A DNA stretch of 48,503 nt from Verrucomicrobiaceae bacterium (GCA_027487315.1 JAIYDW010000096.1:1-48503); one strand, 5' to 3'. Counted from the first letter of the stretch, positions 16,799 through 26,104 are shown. The notes: generated from the letters alone by a model not told the origin. Numbers and translations: made by a program.

Positions 16799-17417
16799 GC
16801 CCGCCATTCGAGTTCTGGTTGTTGACGATCATTTTTTCACTCGGATGGGGCTTAGGGCGGCTTTGAGCATTGAAGGAGACATGGGTGTTGTGGCCGAAGC
16901 GTCGTGTGGCAGGGAGGCCATCGATTGCTACTGCAAACATTTGCCTGATGTGGCTGTGCTTGACGGGCACCTTCCTGACATGCATGGCTCGGAGGTAGCG
17001 AGAGAGATTGTGAAGCGTTTCGAAGGGGCAAAGTTACTGCTGTTCTCGGTTGAAGGAACGGAGGAGGATATTCATCGGGCAGAGGAAGCCGGGGTGAGTG
17101 GCTATGTGTCCAAAAATGCTGATCGAAGTGAGTTGGTGCAGGCGGTGCGGGTGGTGGCGTCCGGGCGGCGTTACTTTTCAGAGGCGGTGCTGGCGAAGTT
17201 GAGGGAGAGGCGAGCGAGGGTGGGTTTGTCCGAGAGGGAGATGCAAGTTTTGGATGCGATGTCGCGCGGGCTTCCGAACAAGCTGATTGCTTGTGAACTG
17301 GGGCTGTCTCCAGAAACGGTAAAGACGTTTGTGGCGCGTCTTTTGCAAAAGCTGGACGCGGAAGACCGGACCTTGGCCGTAGTCCGAGGTTTTGAGCGGG
17401 GCTTGCTGAAGCGGTAG
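16782..17417 (+). CDS. NarL/FixJ-family response regulator with LuxR-type DNA-binding domain
   Basis: 211 residues. Receiver domain (about 8-125) begins IRVLVVDDHFFTRMGLRAAL with the acidic pair DD, phospho-acceptor Asp61 in VAVLDGHLPDMHG, and the Lys of YVSKNA. A LuxR-type helix-turn-helix follows (about 145-205) with LSEREMQVLDAMSRGLPNKL and the recognition helix in LSPETVKTFVARLLQKL. The ATG at 16782 lies inside the kinase stop region (17 nt overlap), which points to translational coupling. A tandem inverted repeat (17444-17476) lies 27 bases beyond the stop and could be its operator for the DUF1800 gene (inference). Confidence 0.95.
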   Translation: MQASAKPAIRVLVVDDHFFTRMGLRAALSIEGDMGVVAEASCGREAIDCYCKHLPDVAVLDGHLPDMHGSEVAREIVKRFEGAKLLLFSVEGTEEDIHRAEEAGVSGYVSKNADRSELVQAVRVVASGRRYFSEAVLAKLRERRARVGLSEREMQVLDAMSRGLPNKLIACELGLSPETVKTFVARLLQKLDAEDRTLAVVRGFERGLLKR

Positions 17418-17443
17418 GGAAGAGGCTGGGATCTGGAAGGGGA

Positions 17444-17476
17444 GTCACCCAAATGGGTGTCACCCGAATGGGTGAC
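17444..17476. repeat. Tandem 15-mer with internal perfect inverted repeat, possible operator
   Basis: Two copies of GTCACCCRAATGGGT (17444-17458 and 17459-17473) followed by GAC. The second copy with the GAC is a perfect palindrome, GTCACCC-GAAT-GGGTGAC (17459-17476). It lies between the response regulator and the large DUF1800 gene, 50 bases before the chosen start. The form fits a dimer-binding operator; a short RNA hairpin is also possible. No T-run follows, so it is not an intrinsic terminator. Confidence 0.6.
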
Positions 17477-17525
17477 AGGGATAAGCTTCAAAGCTGTGGG
17501 CCGATCTGACGATGATGCACTCGCT

Positions 17526-20500
17526 ATGGAATCCCAACCACACCATCAAGCCACAAGGCATGCTCGTTCCCAGTTCCTAATGTTGGTGCGCTTGACCGCA
17601 TTGACCGTCCTGCTTTACGGCGGGTCATTGCAGGCTGCACCGGTTAACTTTCAATCTGGAACGCTGAGCGTGACACAGACTAATTCGACGACTTGGACCA
17701 CGGTAAATTTCACCCGCAGCTTTGTGTTGCCACCTGTCGTCGTGATGGGGCCGGCGACGCGAAACAACGGTGATCCCATTGTGATGCGAGTGAGAAATGT
17801 CACTGCGAGCAGCTTTCAGTATCAGGTGGATGAATGGGATTATCTCACGGGAGATCACCCTGCCGAAACCGTGCACTATTTTGCGTTGAGTGAGGGAGCG
17901 CATTTGTTTGGATCGCAGCGTTGGCAGGTGGGACGGGTGTCGGGTGTGAATCGGACGCCGTCGAGCATTGCATTGTCCGGGTTCAGTGCCAGTCCCGTGG
18001 TACTGGCGCAGGTGGAGACGACCGCTAATTTGATTGCGGCGAACAATCCGAGGGCTTTGAAGACACGGATTGGGAATGTGACCGCTGCAGGCTTTCAGGT
18101 TCGTTTGGAGACCCAGGAGTCTTTTGCATCCGCGATCAGCAATGAGGGTATCGGCTACGTTGCGGTCTCGGGTGGGACTGGCTACCTTGATGGCAAGGTG
18201 CTGAGCGCTGTGACAACCGGGGCGGTGACGACGCAGGCCTTTGGTGCGATCACGTTTCCTGGAGTGCGGACGAACCCGGTTTTCATTGCGCAGACCCAGA
18301 CGATCAATGACACCAATCCGGGAGAGTTGCGGATGCAGTCATTGAGCACGACGGGGGTTCAGATTCAGTTTCAGGAAGAGACTTCATCGAGTGCGGATGT
18401 CACTCACACCGCTGAGGCGGTGGGGTACTTGGTGCTGGGAGACATGAGCGGGGAATTGGCGGCCAAGATTGAAGTGGGAGACATTGCCGTGACACAGACC
18501 AATGCGTTGGCGTGGACGACAGTGACGTTGGCCAACAGCTACACGAGTCCTGTAGTTGTGATGGGTCCGTTGTCATACACCGGGTCCACGGCGTTGACTG
18601 TCCGGGTGCAGAATGTGACCTCGACGAGTTTTCAATTTCAAGTAGACCGGTGGGATCATCATGCGACGCAGACGCATACGACGCTTGAGCAATTGAGTTA
18701 CATTGTCATGGAGGCTGGAACGCATGCGGTTGGAGGTGTGATCTGGCAGGCGGGGCAACGGGCTGGAGTGACACAAGCGACAGACAGCCAGGCTCTGTCG
18801 AGCCTGTTTACGACAGCGCCAGCGGTGTTTGCCCAAGTGGGCTCTTCCGGGCCGGTAGTGGATGATGACGCGGTGCAAGCGCGGGTGAGCGGTGTGTCTG
18901 CGACCGGTTTTTCGGTGGAGTTGGACGAGTCCGAGATTGATGCGACACCGCATGCAGCCGAGACGGTGCACTGGATAGCGATGTCTCAAGGGAGCAGTAA
19001 CTTCTTCAGCACGGCGCGCCGATTCCAGGCGGGGAGTGTTACCGGGACGGCAACCACGGCGACAGGTGGAATTGACAGTGCGTTTCGGACTCGGAGTTTT
19101 AGTCGGATGCACGCAGATCCGTTTTTGTTTGCGTCGATGCAGTCGAAGAACGACTTGGATCCGGCGACGCTACGGTGGCGGTATTTGTTTGCGGATCGGG
19201 TGGATTTGATCGCGCAAGAGGATGGACACCCTGCCCAGTTTGGAGAGGGTGTCGTTGACAACAATCACGCGGCGGAAACCGTTGCTTTTTTGACTGTTCA
19301 GGGTGCCGTTGACACCGATGAAGATGGCGCGCCGGATGCCTGGGAGAACACTGTGGGATTGAATGCGAATGACGCGTCCGACGGGTCATTGGACGGAGAC
19401 GGCGATCTGTTGACCAATCAGCAGGAATATCACAATCGGCTGAATTTTGCGACGTCGAGCAGTCACACGACTTTCACGGGGGGAACGGTGACGATTGGGA
19501 ATGCGGTGACGAGTGGTTTTGAGGTTGATGATCGAAGCAAGACGGTGCCCGCAGCGATCAATGCGCGATACCGGATTACGCGGAATGGGGGATTTGCGCC
19601 GATGACGGTGAATTTTGGACTTGCTGGGACGGCGGTCACTGATACGACGCGGGCTCCGGCATCAGCGGCGGATTACACCCTATGGACGGCCAACACCGGG
19701 GGCACCCAGTTGACAGGTTCGATCGCGCTGGCAGCGAACGCGCAGTCTGTGGATGTTTTTGTGCGGCCGGTGGTGGATGCCATTGATGAATACCCCGAGG
19801 GGCTTCGATGCACGCTGGTCGCGAATGGGACGAACTACGTGATTGGAAGCGCGAACAACACGGTGGTTTTGATCAATGATGCGCAGAACATTGTTGCGAA
19901 TGAGCGGTTGTTCGTGGGGACCTTTTTGCCGCAGGCGTCCTCGGGAGCGGTCACAGGGGCGTCAGGATTTGCGACGATCATTGTGAACGGGAGCAACAGT
20001 GCGGGGAGAATATCGACTTCGTTCAATGGTTTGACGACGCCACAGACGGCGATCGATGGAAGCCATTTGCACTATGCGAACACGGGTTTGGGGGTGATTG
20101 GGAATGGGACGATTGTTTATGGTGATCCAGATGGATTGCCGAATGGACTGTTGAGTGATTATCCCTGGACCATCCGGGACTCTGCCGGGGCGAAGGCACA
20201 GGACATCATCAATGCGCTTTACCGGAAGATTACGGGGGTGAGCCTTTACGTGAATGTGCATACGGATCGGTATAGCGGAGGTGAGATTCGGGCGGATCTG
20301 ACGCTGCAAACGGGCAGCGCGGTTTTCACGGCCCCGCCGGCGGCTCCCGGGCTGGAGGATCTTGCGAATGAGGAGGAAGTGAGGCGGGAGTGTGCGCGAT
20401 TCCTAACGCAGGCAACGTTTGGCGCTTCTGAGGCGGACATCACGGCGTTGTTTAACAGCATTGGTCTTCCGAGAACGGCAGCGGCCAATCGAATTACGGC

Positions 20501-22523
20501 CTTTGGGGCTTGGATAAGCACTCAGTGGGCACGTGATCAGACGACACTGATTGATTACTTACGCGCGGCGGATGCGCAGGAGTGGGTGTTAAGAGGACAG
20601 CAAGCGATGAATGATGTGAATGGTGTTCCGATTTCGCCTGCGGCTTACCCACCGAACAATCCGGCTGACTGGACGCGATGGAGCAGCACGGTTGGCAATC
20701 CGCCGATTCCAACGGGCTTGAACAAGGAGAGTTTTGACTTGGACAACAACAACCGGCGCCGGGCCTGGTGGCTGGCGGCTGTGCGAGGACATGATCAGTT
20801 GAGGCAGCGGGTTGCTTCGGCTTTGGAGCAAACGTTCATTGTATCAGATCGTGAGGGGACGGTGGGCACGCGGGCTTACGGGCATGCGCGGTACTTCGAC
20901 ATGCTAGCGGACTATGCGGACGGGGTGCGCCACATTCAGCCGCCGAACTCCACATTTAGCAGTGCGAATGGGGCGGTGATCACAGTGAGGCAACTCTTGG
21001 AGGATGTGAGCAAGCACCCGATCATGGGGAAATACTTGAGTCACCTGAAGAATCAAAAGGCGCAGTATGTGGACGCGAATTTGAATGGGGTTCAAGATGC
21101 AAATGAGGAGACGACGGTGTCACCTGATGAGAATTATGCGCGGGAGATCATGCAGCTTTTCTCGATCGGGCTGCTTGAATTGCATCCTGATGGGACATTG
21201 AAGCTTGGGGCCAATGGGCAGCCGATTGGGACCTATGACAATGATGACATCAAGGAGCTGTCAAAGGTGTTTACGGGTTACAGTTTTGCGTTTGTGCAGA
21301 ACTCAAGCGCTAACAATTATGTTCCGCCCTTAGTGCAAGGGGCCTTTTTGAATGCGAGCGAGGGGCAGGAGTATTTTCATCCTGGGTATGAGAATCCGAT
21401 GAAGAATTTTGTCGCTTTCCATGATGAAAGTCAGAAAGTGTTTTTGTCATTGGATCACCCGGCCTATTCAGGGTCAAGCGCGGATACGGCGGCACGCGAG
21501 GCTTATGCGGAAGCTGAATTGGATGCGACGATGGACACGCTGTTCAATCATCCGAATATCGCGCCCTTTCTTTGCGAGCGGCTCATCAAGCGGTTGGTGA
21601 CCAGCAATCCTTCACGGGGGTATGTGCATCGTGTTTCGCAGGTGTTTGCGGATAGCAATGGCAGTGTGAGCGGTGGTGTGAGAGGGGATTTGGGTGCGGT
21701 GGTGAGGGCGATCTTGCTGGACTATGAGGCGCGGACTTTGAAGAACGTTGATCCGCAGACGATTGGGGTGAACACATCGGTGAATGTGGGTTTTGGGAAG
21801 GTGAAGGAGCCGATTGTACGGTATGTGCAACTTTTGCGTGCGTTTGGGGCGAAGTCGCAGCTGCCAGTGGGTGACCTGACGAGTTTTGGTTATCCGGCTG
21901 GTCAGTTGGACAACCTTGGGACGACGCCGACGCGGTATCGGTATGTCAATACGGTGGCGGATTTGGCACAAGCACCGAACAACATGCCGAGTGTGTTCAA
22001 CTGGTATTTGCCGGACTATACGCCGGGTGGTCGGGTGGCTGCGGCGGGATTGGTGGCGCCTGAGTTGCAGGTCATGACGGAGAACCTGGTGGTGAGGGCA
22101 GTGAATTACCACCGGCAGATTGCGCTATCGAATGTGATTGATTCGACAGCGACGGCGCTGCCGACGGGTCAAGGGGGGTCGGGATTGTTAGGCGATGCTG
22201 CCGGGTTGCTGGATAACGTGTTTGTAGATGTGTCTGGATTGGTGACGGATTACATTGGCAATCGGCAAGAAGCGGGGGCCACGGAGACCAGTGCGGCGAC
22301 CTATCTGGTGGATCGTCTGGACATGCTCTTGTGTGCGGGTTCGTTGAAGACGAAGTACCCGACCTACGTGTTGAATGGTGTGGATCCGCGGAGTGTGATG
22401 ATTGATCAACTGGCAAAGATCGCAGTGGATGCGCCACCGGTGAGTGTGGCGAATGGGGGGACCAGGGTGCGATATGCCCTCTACCTGATGACGAGCACAC
22501 CGGAGTACATTGTACAAAAATAG
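17526..22523 (+). CDS. Very large exported DUF1800 protein with lectin-like repeats and a CHRD domain
   Basis: 1665 residues from ATG 17526 (a later ATG at 17580 would also give a signal peptide; no Shine-Dalgarno for either). Order: signal segment (about 17-37); about six lectin-like (H-type) repeats of roughly 95 residues (38-590), of which GTLSVTQTNSTTWTTVNF and GDIAVTQTNALAWTTVTL open two super-repeats. Then come a calcium-type DTDEDGAPDAW/DGSLDGDGD segment (about 595-630), a Calx-beta-like region (650-780) and a CHRD domain (787-930, with GSHLHYANTG and VNVHTDRYSGGEIRADL). The DUF1800 domain runs from about 950 to the end (ECARFLTQATFGASEADI, PDENYAREIMQLFSIGL). DUF1800 proteins pair with DUF1501 proteins, as here (41 bp downstream). 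The biochemical role is unknown; the repeats suggest binding to surface glycans. The tandem 15-mer lies upstream. Confidence 0.93.
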   Translation: MESQPHHQATRHARSQFLMLVRLTALTVLLYGGSLQAAPVNFQSGTLSVTQTNSTTWTTVNFTRSFVLPPVVVMGPATRNNGDPIVMRVRNVTASSFQYQVDEWDYLTGDHPAETVHYFALSEGAHLFGSQRWQVGRVSGVNRTPSSIALSGFSASPVVLAQVETTANLIAANNPRALKTRIGNVTAAGFQVRLETQESFASAISNEGIGYVAVSGGTGYLDGKVLSAVTTGAVTTQAFGAITFPGVRTNPVFIAQTQTINDTNPGELRMQSLSTTGVQIQFQEETSSSADVTHTAEAVGYLVLGDMSGELAAKIEVGDIAVTQTNALAWTTVTLANSYTSPVVVMGPLSYTGSTALTVRVQNVTSTSFQFQVDRWDHHATQTHTTLEQLSYIVMEAGTHAVGGVIWQAGQRAGVTQATDSQALSSLFTTAPAVFAQVGSSGPVVDDDAVQARVSGVSATGFSVELDESEIDATPHAAETVHWIAMSQGSSNFFSTARRFQAGSVTGTATTATGGIDSAFRTRSFSRMHADPFLFASMQSKNDLDPATLRWRYLFADRVDLIAQEDGHPAQFGEGVVDNNHAAETVAFLTVQGAVDTDEDGAPDAWENTVGLNANDASDGSLDGDGDLLTNQQEYHNRLNFATSSSHTTFTGGTVTIGNAVTSGFEVDDRSKTVPAAINARYRITRNGGFAPMTVNFGLAGTAVTDTTRAPASAADYTLWTANTGGTQLTGSIALAANAQSVDVFVRPVVDAIDEYPEGLRCTLVANGTNYVIGSANNTVVLINDAQNIVANERLFVGTFLPQASSGAVTGASGFATIIVNGSNSAGRISTSFNGLTTPQTAIDGSHLHYANTGLGVIGNGTIVYGDPDGLPNGLLSDYPWTIRDSAGAKAQDIINALYRKITGVSLYVNVHTDRYSGGEIRADLTLQTGSAVFTAPPAAPGLEDLANEEEVRRECARFLTQATFGASEADITALFNSIGLPRTAAANRITAFGAWISTQWARDQTTLIDYLRAADAQEWVLRGQQAMNDVNGVPISPAAYPPNNPADWTRWSSTVGNPPIPTGLNKESFDLDNNNRRRAWWLAAVRGHDQLRQRVASALEQTFIVSDREGTVGTRAYGHARYFDMLADYADGVRHIQPPNSTFSSANGAVITVRQLLEDVSKHPIMGKYLSHLKNQKAQYVDANLNGVQDANEETTVSPDENYAREIMQLFSIGLLELHPDGTLKLGANGQPIGTYDNDDIKELSKVFTGYSFAFVQNSSANNYVPPLVQGAFLNASEGQEYFHPGYENPMKNFVAFHDESQKVFLSLDHPAYSGSSADTAAREAYAEAELDATMDTLFNHPNIAPFLCERLIKRLVTSNPSRGYVHRVSQVFADSNGSVSGGVRGDLGAVVRAILLDYEARTLKNVDPQTIGVNTSVNVGFGKVKEPIVRYVQLLRAFGAKSQLPVGDLTSFGYPAGQLDNLGTTPTRYRYVNTVADLAQAPNNMPSVFNWYLPDYTPGGRVAAAGLVAPELQVMTENLVVRAVNYHRQIALSNVIDSTATALPTGQGGSGLLGDAAGLLDNVFVDVSGLVTDYIGNRQEAGATETSAATYLVDRLDMLLCAGSLKTKYPTYVLNGVDPRSVMIDQLAKIAVDAPPVSVANGGTRVRYALYLMTSTPEYIVQK

Positions 22524-22564
22524 AAAGACCTGAGAGCAAGCGAAACCCTTCAAGACATGCCTTT

Positions 22565-24184
22565 ATGAAAACCAAGAAACATCAAGATCACTTTGATACG
22601 CGGCGGAATTTTCTTTGCCGGAGTGCCTGTGCGAGCCTGGGCGTCACGGGTGTGGTGAACACGTTGGCGCATTTGCGACTGGTGCAAAGCGCGGTGGCGC
22701 AGTCTGCACCGACGGACTACAAGGCGATCATTTGTTTGTTCCTGTATGGGGGCAATGACGCGAACAACATGCTGGTGCCGCTGAACGGGGTGGCGAGGAC
22801 GAACTATGATTCGGCGCGTCCGGCGGGGCATCCGATTCATATTCCGGTGAGTGGGACGAATCAGGCGTTGCCGTTGACGGCGCCGGCAGGTGGCTTTGGT
22901 CAGGATGCGGTGGCGACGCAGTTTGGAGTGCATTATGCGATGTCGAATGTGAGGCAAATGTTCAACAGCGGGGATTTGGGGTTTGTGGCGAATGTGGGGA
23001 CACTGGTGGAACCGATCAATCGGACGGAATACGTGGCGGTGCCCAGGGTGAAGCCTCTTCCTCCGCAGTTGTTTTCGCACAGTGACCAGCAACTGCAGTG
23101 GCAGAGCAGTCTGCCGGACCGGCCATTTCAAAGTGGCTGGGGTGGAAGGGCAGCGGACTTGCTGAATGCGCTGGCGAATCCGGCGAGTTCGGTTTCGATG
23201 AACATTTCGATTGCGGGACAGAACTCGTACCAGGTGGGGCAGACGGTGACGCAGTACTCGGTGGCCACCACGGGGGTAGTGGGATTGGCGGGGTACAATA
23301 GTGGAGCGAACACGTATGGGAATGCGGCGAATTACGGGGTGACGCCGCCATCCTATTTGGGGAATGACGCGGGGCGGACGTTGGAGGCGTTGGACAAGAT
23401 CACGAAGCTGACGCGGATGCAGTTGGGGGAGAGCAATTCCCACTACCAGCATCATTTGGAGGAGGGATACAATGAGGTGATGAAGCGCGCGCGTGATAAT
23501 GAAGCGATTGTGGGGACGGCTTTGGGTGCGAGTACGACAGCGATTGACGGTGCCTTTACGGGGGCGTTTGGAGCTGGGGTGACTCAGCCGGATGTGGCGA
23601 ATCAACTGAAGATGGTCGCTCGCTTGATTCAGGGCCGGGCCTCGCTGGGGAACAACCGGCAAATCTTTTTTGTGAGCATGGGAGGGTTTGACACGCATCA
23701 GAACCAGCCAGGCGATCACAACAATTTGATGAATCAATTGGACAAGAGTTTGAAGGGTTTCAAGGATGCGATTGAGGCGATTGATCCGACTTTGTGGGAT
23801 GACACGCTGTTGTTTACGAATTCGGACTTTGCGCGCACGCTGCAACCGAATGGCAATGAAACGGGCTCTGGGACGGACCATGGCTGGGGTGGGCACCAGA
23901 TTGTGATGGGGGGTCCTGTGATCGGGCAGCGGATCTATGGTTCGTTTCCTGACTTAGCGCGAGCAACCGGACAGGATGTGGATAGCAACCGGGGGCGGTG
24001 GATTCCGACGGTGGCGGTGGATCAGTATGCGAGTGTGGTGGCGAAGTGGTTCATGAGTTCGGGGAGCAACTATTTGGGCGGGTTGACGAATGCGGATGTG
24101 AGTACGATCTTCCCGAATTTGGGAAGGTTCCAGAGTGTGGGATCGATTCCAAGCAACCTGGGATTTGTGAACTTTGCTGTGTGA
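22565..24184 (+). CDS. DUF1501 protein, Tat-exported
   Basis: 539 residues. The N-terminus carries a twin-arginine signal (DTRRNFLCRSACASLGVTG), so it is exported folded through Tat. The mature part begins with the family motif APTDYKAIICLFLYGGNDAN and includes FFVSMGGFDTHQNQPGDHNN and DTLLFTNSDFARTL. GSGTDHGWGGHQIVMGGPVI carries the conserved His residues of this alkaline-phosphatase-like fold. It follows the DUF1800 gene by 41 nt and precedes a pilin-like gene by 9 nt, so the three form one operon. DUF1501/DUF1800 pairs are common in Verrucomicrobiota, Planctomycetota and Proteobacteria; a metal-dependent hydrolase role is suggested by fold, not shown. Confidence 0.95.
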   Translation: MKTKKHQDHFDTRRNFLCRSACASLGVTGVVNTLAHLRLVQSAVAQSAPTDYKAIICLFLYGGNDANNMLVPLNGVARTNYDSARPAGHPIHIPVSGTNQALPLTAPAGGFGQDAVATQFGVHYAMSNVRQMFNSGDLGFVANVGTLVEPINRTEYVAVPRVKPLPPQLFSHSDQQLQWQSSLPDRPFQSGWGGRAADLLNALANPASSVSMNISIAGQNSYQVGQTVTQYSVATTGVVGLAGYNSGANTYGNAANYGVTPPSYLGNDAGRTLEALDKITKLTRMQLGESNSHYQHHLEEGYNEVMKRARDNEAIVGTALGASTTAIDGAFTGAFGAGVTQPDVANQLKMVARLIQGRASLGNNRQIFFVSMGGFDTHQNQPGDHNNLMNQLDKSLKGFKDAIEAIDPTLWDDTLLFTNSDFARTLQPNGNETGSGTDHGWGGHQIVMGGPVIGQRIYGSFPDLARATGQDVDSNRGRWIPTVAVDQYASVVAKWFMSSGSNYLGGLTNADVSTIFPNLGRFQSVGSIPSNLGFVNFAV

Positions 24185-24193
24185 TTTGGAAGT

Positions 24194-24865
24194 ATGTCGC
24201 GACACGGACTTCAAGTGAAATGGATTGGAAGTGTCGTCTTTTTGGGCGCGATCCTGATGTTGGGATGGCGACTGGGGGGCGATGTTGACAAGCGGGTGAT
24301 TCTCTCTCCGGGGGAGTCTGATTTAGCGGCGAAGGGTCCGCAGGATCCGGCATATTGTGCGCCACCGGCGGTGCCGCGTCCGCCGCCGCCTGTGGACAGT
24401 CCGTTTGGGGTGCATCTTTTTTCAACGACGCCTCTGGGGGTTGTCAGGCCGGTGCGGGGGGCGTTCGAGGTGTTGGATGATGTCGGGTTGCCGGGGAAAT
24501 CGACGGTCGAGAAGGAGGCTGGGTTGACCGGGGGCAATGAGTCGGGGTATGAGGATGTGCAGTCGGTGGGGATTCTATTGGAGGAGTTTCGGAGGGCATT
24601 TGGGGCGATGCCGACGGGGGAACTGAATGATGAGATCGTGCGGCGACTTCAAGGGGAGAATCCGAAGGGTATTGCGGTGCTGCCGAAGAGTCATGCGGCG
24701 ATCAATGAGAACGGGGAGTTGATGGACCGATGGGGGACGCCTTATCGTTTTCATCCGGAGAGTGCTTGGGTGATGACGGTGCGGAGTGCGGGTGAGGATC
24801 GGCGGATGTGGACGGGGGATGATATTGTGAGCGAGGCGGAGGCGACGGGTTTGGTGCAGAAGTAG
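24194..24865 (+). CDS. Type II secretion pseudopilin-like (GspG C-terminal type) protein
   Basis: 223 residues. One N-terminal membrane span (about 9-28, WIGSVVFLGAILMLGW), a Pro-rich stretch, then a C-terminal part ending MDRWGTPYRFHPESAWVM, TVRSAGEDRRMWTGDDIV. That 'DxWGxPY...SAGxDxxxxTxDD' pattern is the calcium-binding C-terminal motif of GspG-type major pseudopilins. It lacks the prepilin peptidase cleavage site and hydrophobic helix of a true pseudopilin, so it is anchored by an ordinary span. It is the third gene of the DUF1800/DUF1501 operon, 9 nt after DUF1501. A structural or adaptor role next to those proteins is likely; function unknown. Confidence 0.82.
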   Translation: MSRHGLQVKWIGSVVFLGAILMLGWRLGGDVDKRVILSPGESDLAAKGPQDPAYCAPPAVPRPPPPVDSPFGVHLFSTTPLGVVRPVRGAFEVLDDVGLPGKSTVEKEAGLTGGNESGYEDVQSVGILLEEFRRAFGAMPTGELNDEIVRRLQGENPKGIAVLPKSHAAINENGELMDRWGTPYRFHPESAWVMTVRSAGEDRRMWTGDDIVSEAEATGLVQK

Positions 24866-24965
24866 GGCATCGGCAGGAGAAACAAGGGATTGCAAGTGGG
24901 TTGAAGTTGGATAGTTGCTTGGGGAGATCGCAAAAGCGTTGGTGCGCTGGCGATTTTTTGATGTG

Positions 24966-26102
24966 ATGACAACAGCAGGCCGATCTTTGCGTGAGTTTTC
25001 CAATGTGCTGGCGTTGCTGGGCATTGGGGTGGTGTTTGCGGTGTTGGACTCGAAGTTTTTGGGGGCGAGGAATCTTTCGTTGTTGATGACGGAGGTGTCG
25101 ATCACGGCGATTTTGGCGCTGGGGATGCTGGTGATTTTATTGCCGGGGCATGTGGATCTTTCGGTGGGAAGCGGGGTGGGGCTTTTGGGTGGGGTGGCGG
25201 CGGTGTTGGTGATTCAGCAGGGGTGGCCGGCGCCGTTGGCGATGGTGGTGGCGGTGCTGGGTGGGGTGGGGCTCTGGCTGGCGATGGGGACTTTGATTGT
25301 GAAGGAGAAGATGCCGGCGTTCATTGTGACGCTGGGGGGATTGCTGCTGTTTAAGGGGTTGTTTTGGTTGGTGATTCAGAATTCGACGATTCCAGTGGTG
25401 GCGGGTGGGGCGGTGAATGGGTATTCGCTGCTGACGACTTACTATTTGTCGGCGATGGCGGGTTGGGGGTTGGCGATTGTGGTGATGGGGGTGTGGATTT
25501 GGACGCAGTGGTTGGGGAGGCGAGTGCGGGTGGCGAATGGGTTGGAGGTGGAGTCGGGGGAGATGTTCTTTTTGCGGTTGTTTGTGACGGTGCAGGTGGT
25601 GGGGTTGTTTGTGCTGGTGACCAATCAGTATCGGGGGATTCCTTTGCCGGCGGTGTTGCTGGGGGTGGTGGCGCTGGGGGTGGCGTTGGTGACGCAGCAT
25701 ACGGCTTTTGGACGGCATCTTTATGCGGTGGGGGGGAATGAAGAGGCGGCGCGGGTGTCGGGGGTGCCGATGGAGCGGGTGGTGATCGGGGCTTTTGGGA
25801 TCATGGGTGCGATCACGGCTTTGGCGGGGTTGATGCAGACGGCGTATGTGGGATCGTCGACGACAACGGTGGGGGAGTTGATGGAGTTGGATGCGATCGC
25901 GGCGTGTGTGATCGGCGGGGTGAGCCTGAGAGGGGGGCGTGGCAGCGTGACGGGTGTGCTGTTTGGCGCGCTGATCATGGCGACGCTGCTGAATGGGATG
26001 ACGCTGCTGTCGGTGGCGCCGGAGATGAAGCTGATGGTGCGCGGTGCGGTGCTGGTGCTGGCGGTCTGGGTGGACTTGAGGTTGGGGCGGAAGACGGCCT
26101 GA
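24966..26102 (+). CDS. xylH: D-xylose-type ABC importer permease
   Basis: 378 residues with nine or ten membrane spans, BPD_transp_2 (RbsC/XylH) family; forms the membrane channel. Clear family stretches: ARNLSLLMTEVSITAILALG, DLSVGSGVGLLGGVAAVLVI, KMPAFIVTLGGLLLFKGLFW, GRHLYAVGGNEEAARVSGVP and CVIGGVSLRGGRGSVTGVLF. From memory the first three match E. coli XylH more closely than RbsC. Start uncertain: ATG 24966 gives the normal N-terminus but no Shine-Dalgarno, while GGGGAG at 24921-24926 could serve TTG 24939 or GTG 24942. The ATPase partner XylG is 10 kb upstream with the DUF1800 operon in between; no xylF is visible. A weak hairpin overlaps its end (26105-26125). Confidence 0.9.
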   Translation: MTTAGRSLREFSNVLALLGIGVVFAVLDSKFLGARNLSLLMTEVSITAILALGMLVILLPGHVDLSVGSGVGLLGGVAAVLVIQQGWPAPLAMVVAVLGGVGLWLAMGTLIVKEKMPAFIVTLGGLLLFKGLFWLVIQNSTIPVVAGGAVNGYSLLTTYYLSAMAGWGLAIVVMGVWIWTQWLGRRVRVANGLEVESGEMFFLRLFVTVQVVGLFVLVTNQYRGIPLPAVLLGVVALGVALVTQHTAFGRHLYAVGGNEEAARVSGVPMERVVIGAFGIMGAITALAGLMQTAYVGSSTTTVGELMELDAIAACVIGGVSLRGGRGSVTGVLFGALIMATLLNGMTLLSVAPEMKLMVRGAVLVLAVWVDLRLGRKTA

Positions 26103-26104
26103 GG

